DNA from: Chloroflexota bacterium
Lineage (GTDB): Bacteria > Chloroflexota > Limnocylindria > Limnocylindrales > CSP1-4
Direction: 5' to 3'
DNA length: 6,992 nucleotides
NCBI GenBank assembly: GCA_017882025.1
Contig: JADGQG010000105.1
Coordinates: forward strand, 1-6,992
In this document: positions 6,051 through 6,992 of the stretch, one piece after another
How positions within the stretch are numbered: position 1 is the first letter of the stretch
Layout: each line of letters begins with the position of its first letter
Position numbers and translations under genes: made by a program
Notes under the pieces: generated by a model
The model's input: only the letters and a program-made list of their open reading frames with translations
Told to the model about the DNA's origin: nothing
Database searches by the model: none

Positions 6051-6992
6051 CGACGCCCGCCGCCGCTCGATCGACCAGGATCATCCGCACCGCCGTGCTG
6101 CTCGCCGTCGGCAGCGAGCTCACGACCGGAGAGACGCGCGACACGAACGGGGGCGAGCTCGCCCGCGCGCTGGCGGGCTCGGGCGTCCAGGTGCGCCGGA
6201 TCCTGGCCCTGCCGGACGACCTTGCCCTGGTCACGGCCGCGTTCGGCGACGCGCTATCGTCGGTGGACCTGGTCGTCGCAACCGGCGGCCTGGGCCCGAC
6301 GCCGGACGACCTGACCCGGGAGGCCCTCGCCGCGGCCGTCGGCGAGGTGCCCGTCGTCGACCCGGAGCTGGAGGCGTGGCTGCGCGACCTCTTCGCCCGC
6401 CGCGGCGTCCCGCTCCTGGACGTCAACCTGAAGCAGGCCTGGCGGATCCCGTCCTCGACGGCCATCCCCAACCCGAATGGCACGGCGCCCGGCTGGTGGG
6501 TGGACCGGCCGGACGGGCGAGCCGCGGTCCTCCTGCCCGGTCCGCCGCGCGAGATGCGGGCGATGTGGTCCGATTGGGTCCTGCCGCGTCTCCGGGAGCG
6601 GCGCCTGGGTGACGGGCGGGTCGTGCGAACGCTCCGAACATACGGAGTCGGCGAGTCGCACGCGGCCGAGCTGCTGGGCGACGCGATGCTCCGGCGGGCC
6701 AACCCGGTCGTCGCCACGTACGCGCGCGCGGACTGGCTGGACGTCCGCGTCACCGCGGTGGACGAGCCGGCCGCCAACGGCGTCCCGGCCCGCACCGCCG
6801 GTGCGATCCTCGAGGAAACGGTGACGGGCCTCCGGGCGACGCTCGCGGGCTTCGTCTGGGCGGAGGGTGAGACGTCGTGGTCTGACCTCGTCAGCGCGGC
6901 CGCGAGCGCGGCGGGGGTGCGCCTCGCGATCGTGGAGGTGGGCACGACCGGCACACTGGGGGCGCTGCTCGCCGAGGTCCCCGCGCTGGAGC
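6047..6992 (+). CDS. cinA: CinA family protein (COG1058 domain plus start of C-terminal PncC-like domain), partial at window end
   Basis: The frame from the ATG at 6047 stays open to the window edge, giving 315 codons of a family usually about 410-430 aa long. The N-terminal molybdopterin-binding-like (COG1058) domain is clear: AVGSELTTGETRDTN (about 20-34), TGGLGPTPDDLT (79-90), LPGPPREM (163-170) and GVGESH (200-205). A small domain with VATYAR and DVRVTA follows. In studied proteins COG1058 hydrolyses ADP-ribose-type pyrophosphates, and the C-terminal PncC domain deamidates NMN for pyridine nucleotide recycling. The start of that second domain is visible as LAIVEVGTTG, where active enzymes have AESCTGG. 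The catalytic serine position is V298, so the deamidase half is probably inactive. There is no Shine-Dalgarno; the start overlaps the upstream stop by ATGA, so translation is likely coupled. A 15-residue tail precedes the usual N-terminus. The alternative GTG at 6095 has no ribosome site either. Confidence 0.9.
   Translation, partial: MTTPAAARSTRIIRTAVLLAVGSELTTGETRDTNGGELARALAGSGVQVRRILALPDDLALVTAAFGDALSSVDLVVATGGLGPTPDDLTREALAAAVGEVPVVDPELEAWLRDLFARRGVPLLDVNLKQAWRIPSSTAIPNPNGTAPGWWVDRPDGRAAVLLPGPPREMRAMWSDWVLPRLRERRLGDGRVVRTLRTYGVGESHAAELLGDAMLRRANPVVATYARADWLDVRVTAVDEPAANGVPARTAGAILEETVTGLRATLAGFVWAEGETSWSDLVSAAASAAGVRLAIVEVGTTGTLGALLAEVPALE

Noticed and set aside
5866..6954. A 362-codon minus-strand frame across cinA
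   Set aside because: The product is a Ser/Arg/Ala/Thr-rich shadow. The plus strand reads through complete CinA motifs instead.

Overview
This is a GC-rich window with GTG as well as ATG starts and tightly packed genes. It fits a high-GC bacterium such as an actinobacterium or a high-GC Chloroflexota lineage, but no marker in it settles the phylum. I see no RNA gene, IS element, CRISPR array or phage gene, and no gene-free stretch over about 200 bases.

Left part, plus strand: the window opens in the last codons of a medium-chain zinc dehydrogenase (1-80). A pyruvate,phosphate dikinase-like gene follows (137-2323). It keeps the ATP-grasp half and the phosphohistidine swivel domain but lacks the C-terminal PEP/pyruvate barrel. 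In place of the barrel it has an Ala/Pro linker, a winged-helix-like segment and a helical domain I cannot assign.

Middle part, minus strand: a probable three-gene operon is transcribed as SDR oxidoreductase (5290-4505), metallo-beta-lactamase-fold hydrolase (4449-3529), then zinc-dependent medium-chain dehydrogenase (3469-2396). Gaps are 55 and 59 nt. This operon converges on the dikinase-like gene, and a perfect 11-bp-stem inverted repeat lies between their stop codons. The dehydrogenase at the end of the operon is a paralogue of the one cut off at the left edge, so two related dehydrogenases flank the dikinase-like gene in opposite orientations. Two dehydrogenases plus a hydrolase suggest oxidation of a polyol, sugar or other alcohol/carbonyl compound. 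The substrate cannot be read from the sequence.

Right part, plus strand: a 202-bp divergent intergenic region holds a 19-bp near-perfect palindrome, a good operator candidate. It is followed by a four-cysteine C_GCAxxG_C_C family protein (5493-6050). That gene overlaps by ATGA the start of a cinA-like gene (6047 to the window end), which was found by reading the frame directly because it has no stop in the window. The visible start of the CinA C-terminal deamidase domain has lost the expected catalytic serine.

The most unusual items are the rearranged dikinase-like protein, the degenerate CinA active site, the substituted motif residues in the hydrolase and SDR, and the palindrome in the divergent promoter region. 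None of them proves a new system. The dikinase fusion is the best candidate for follow-up.
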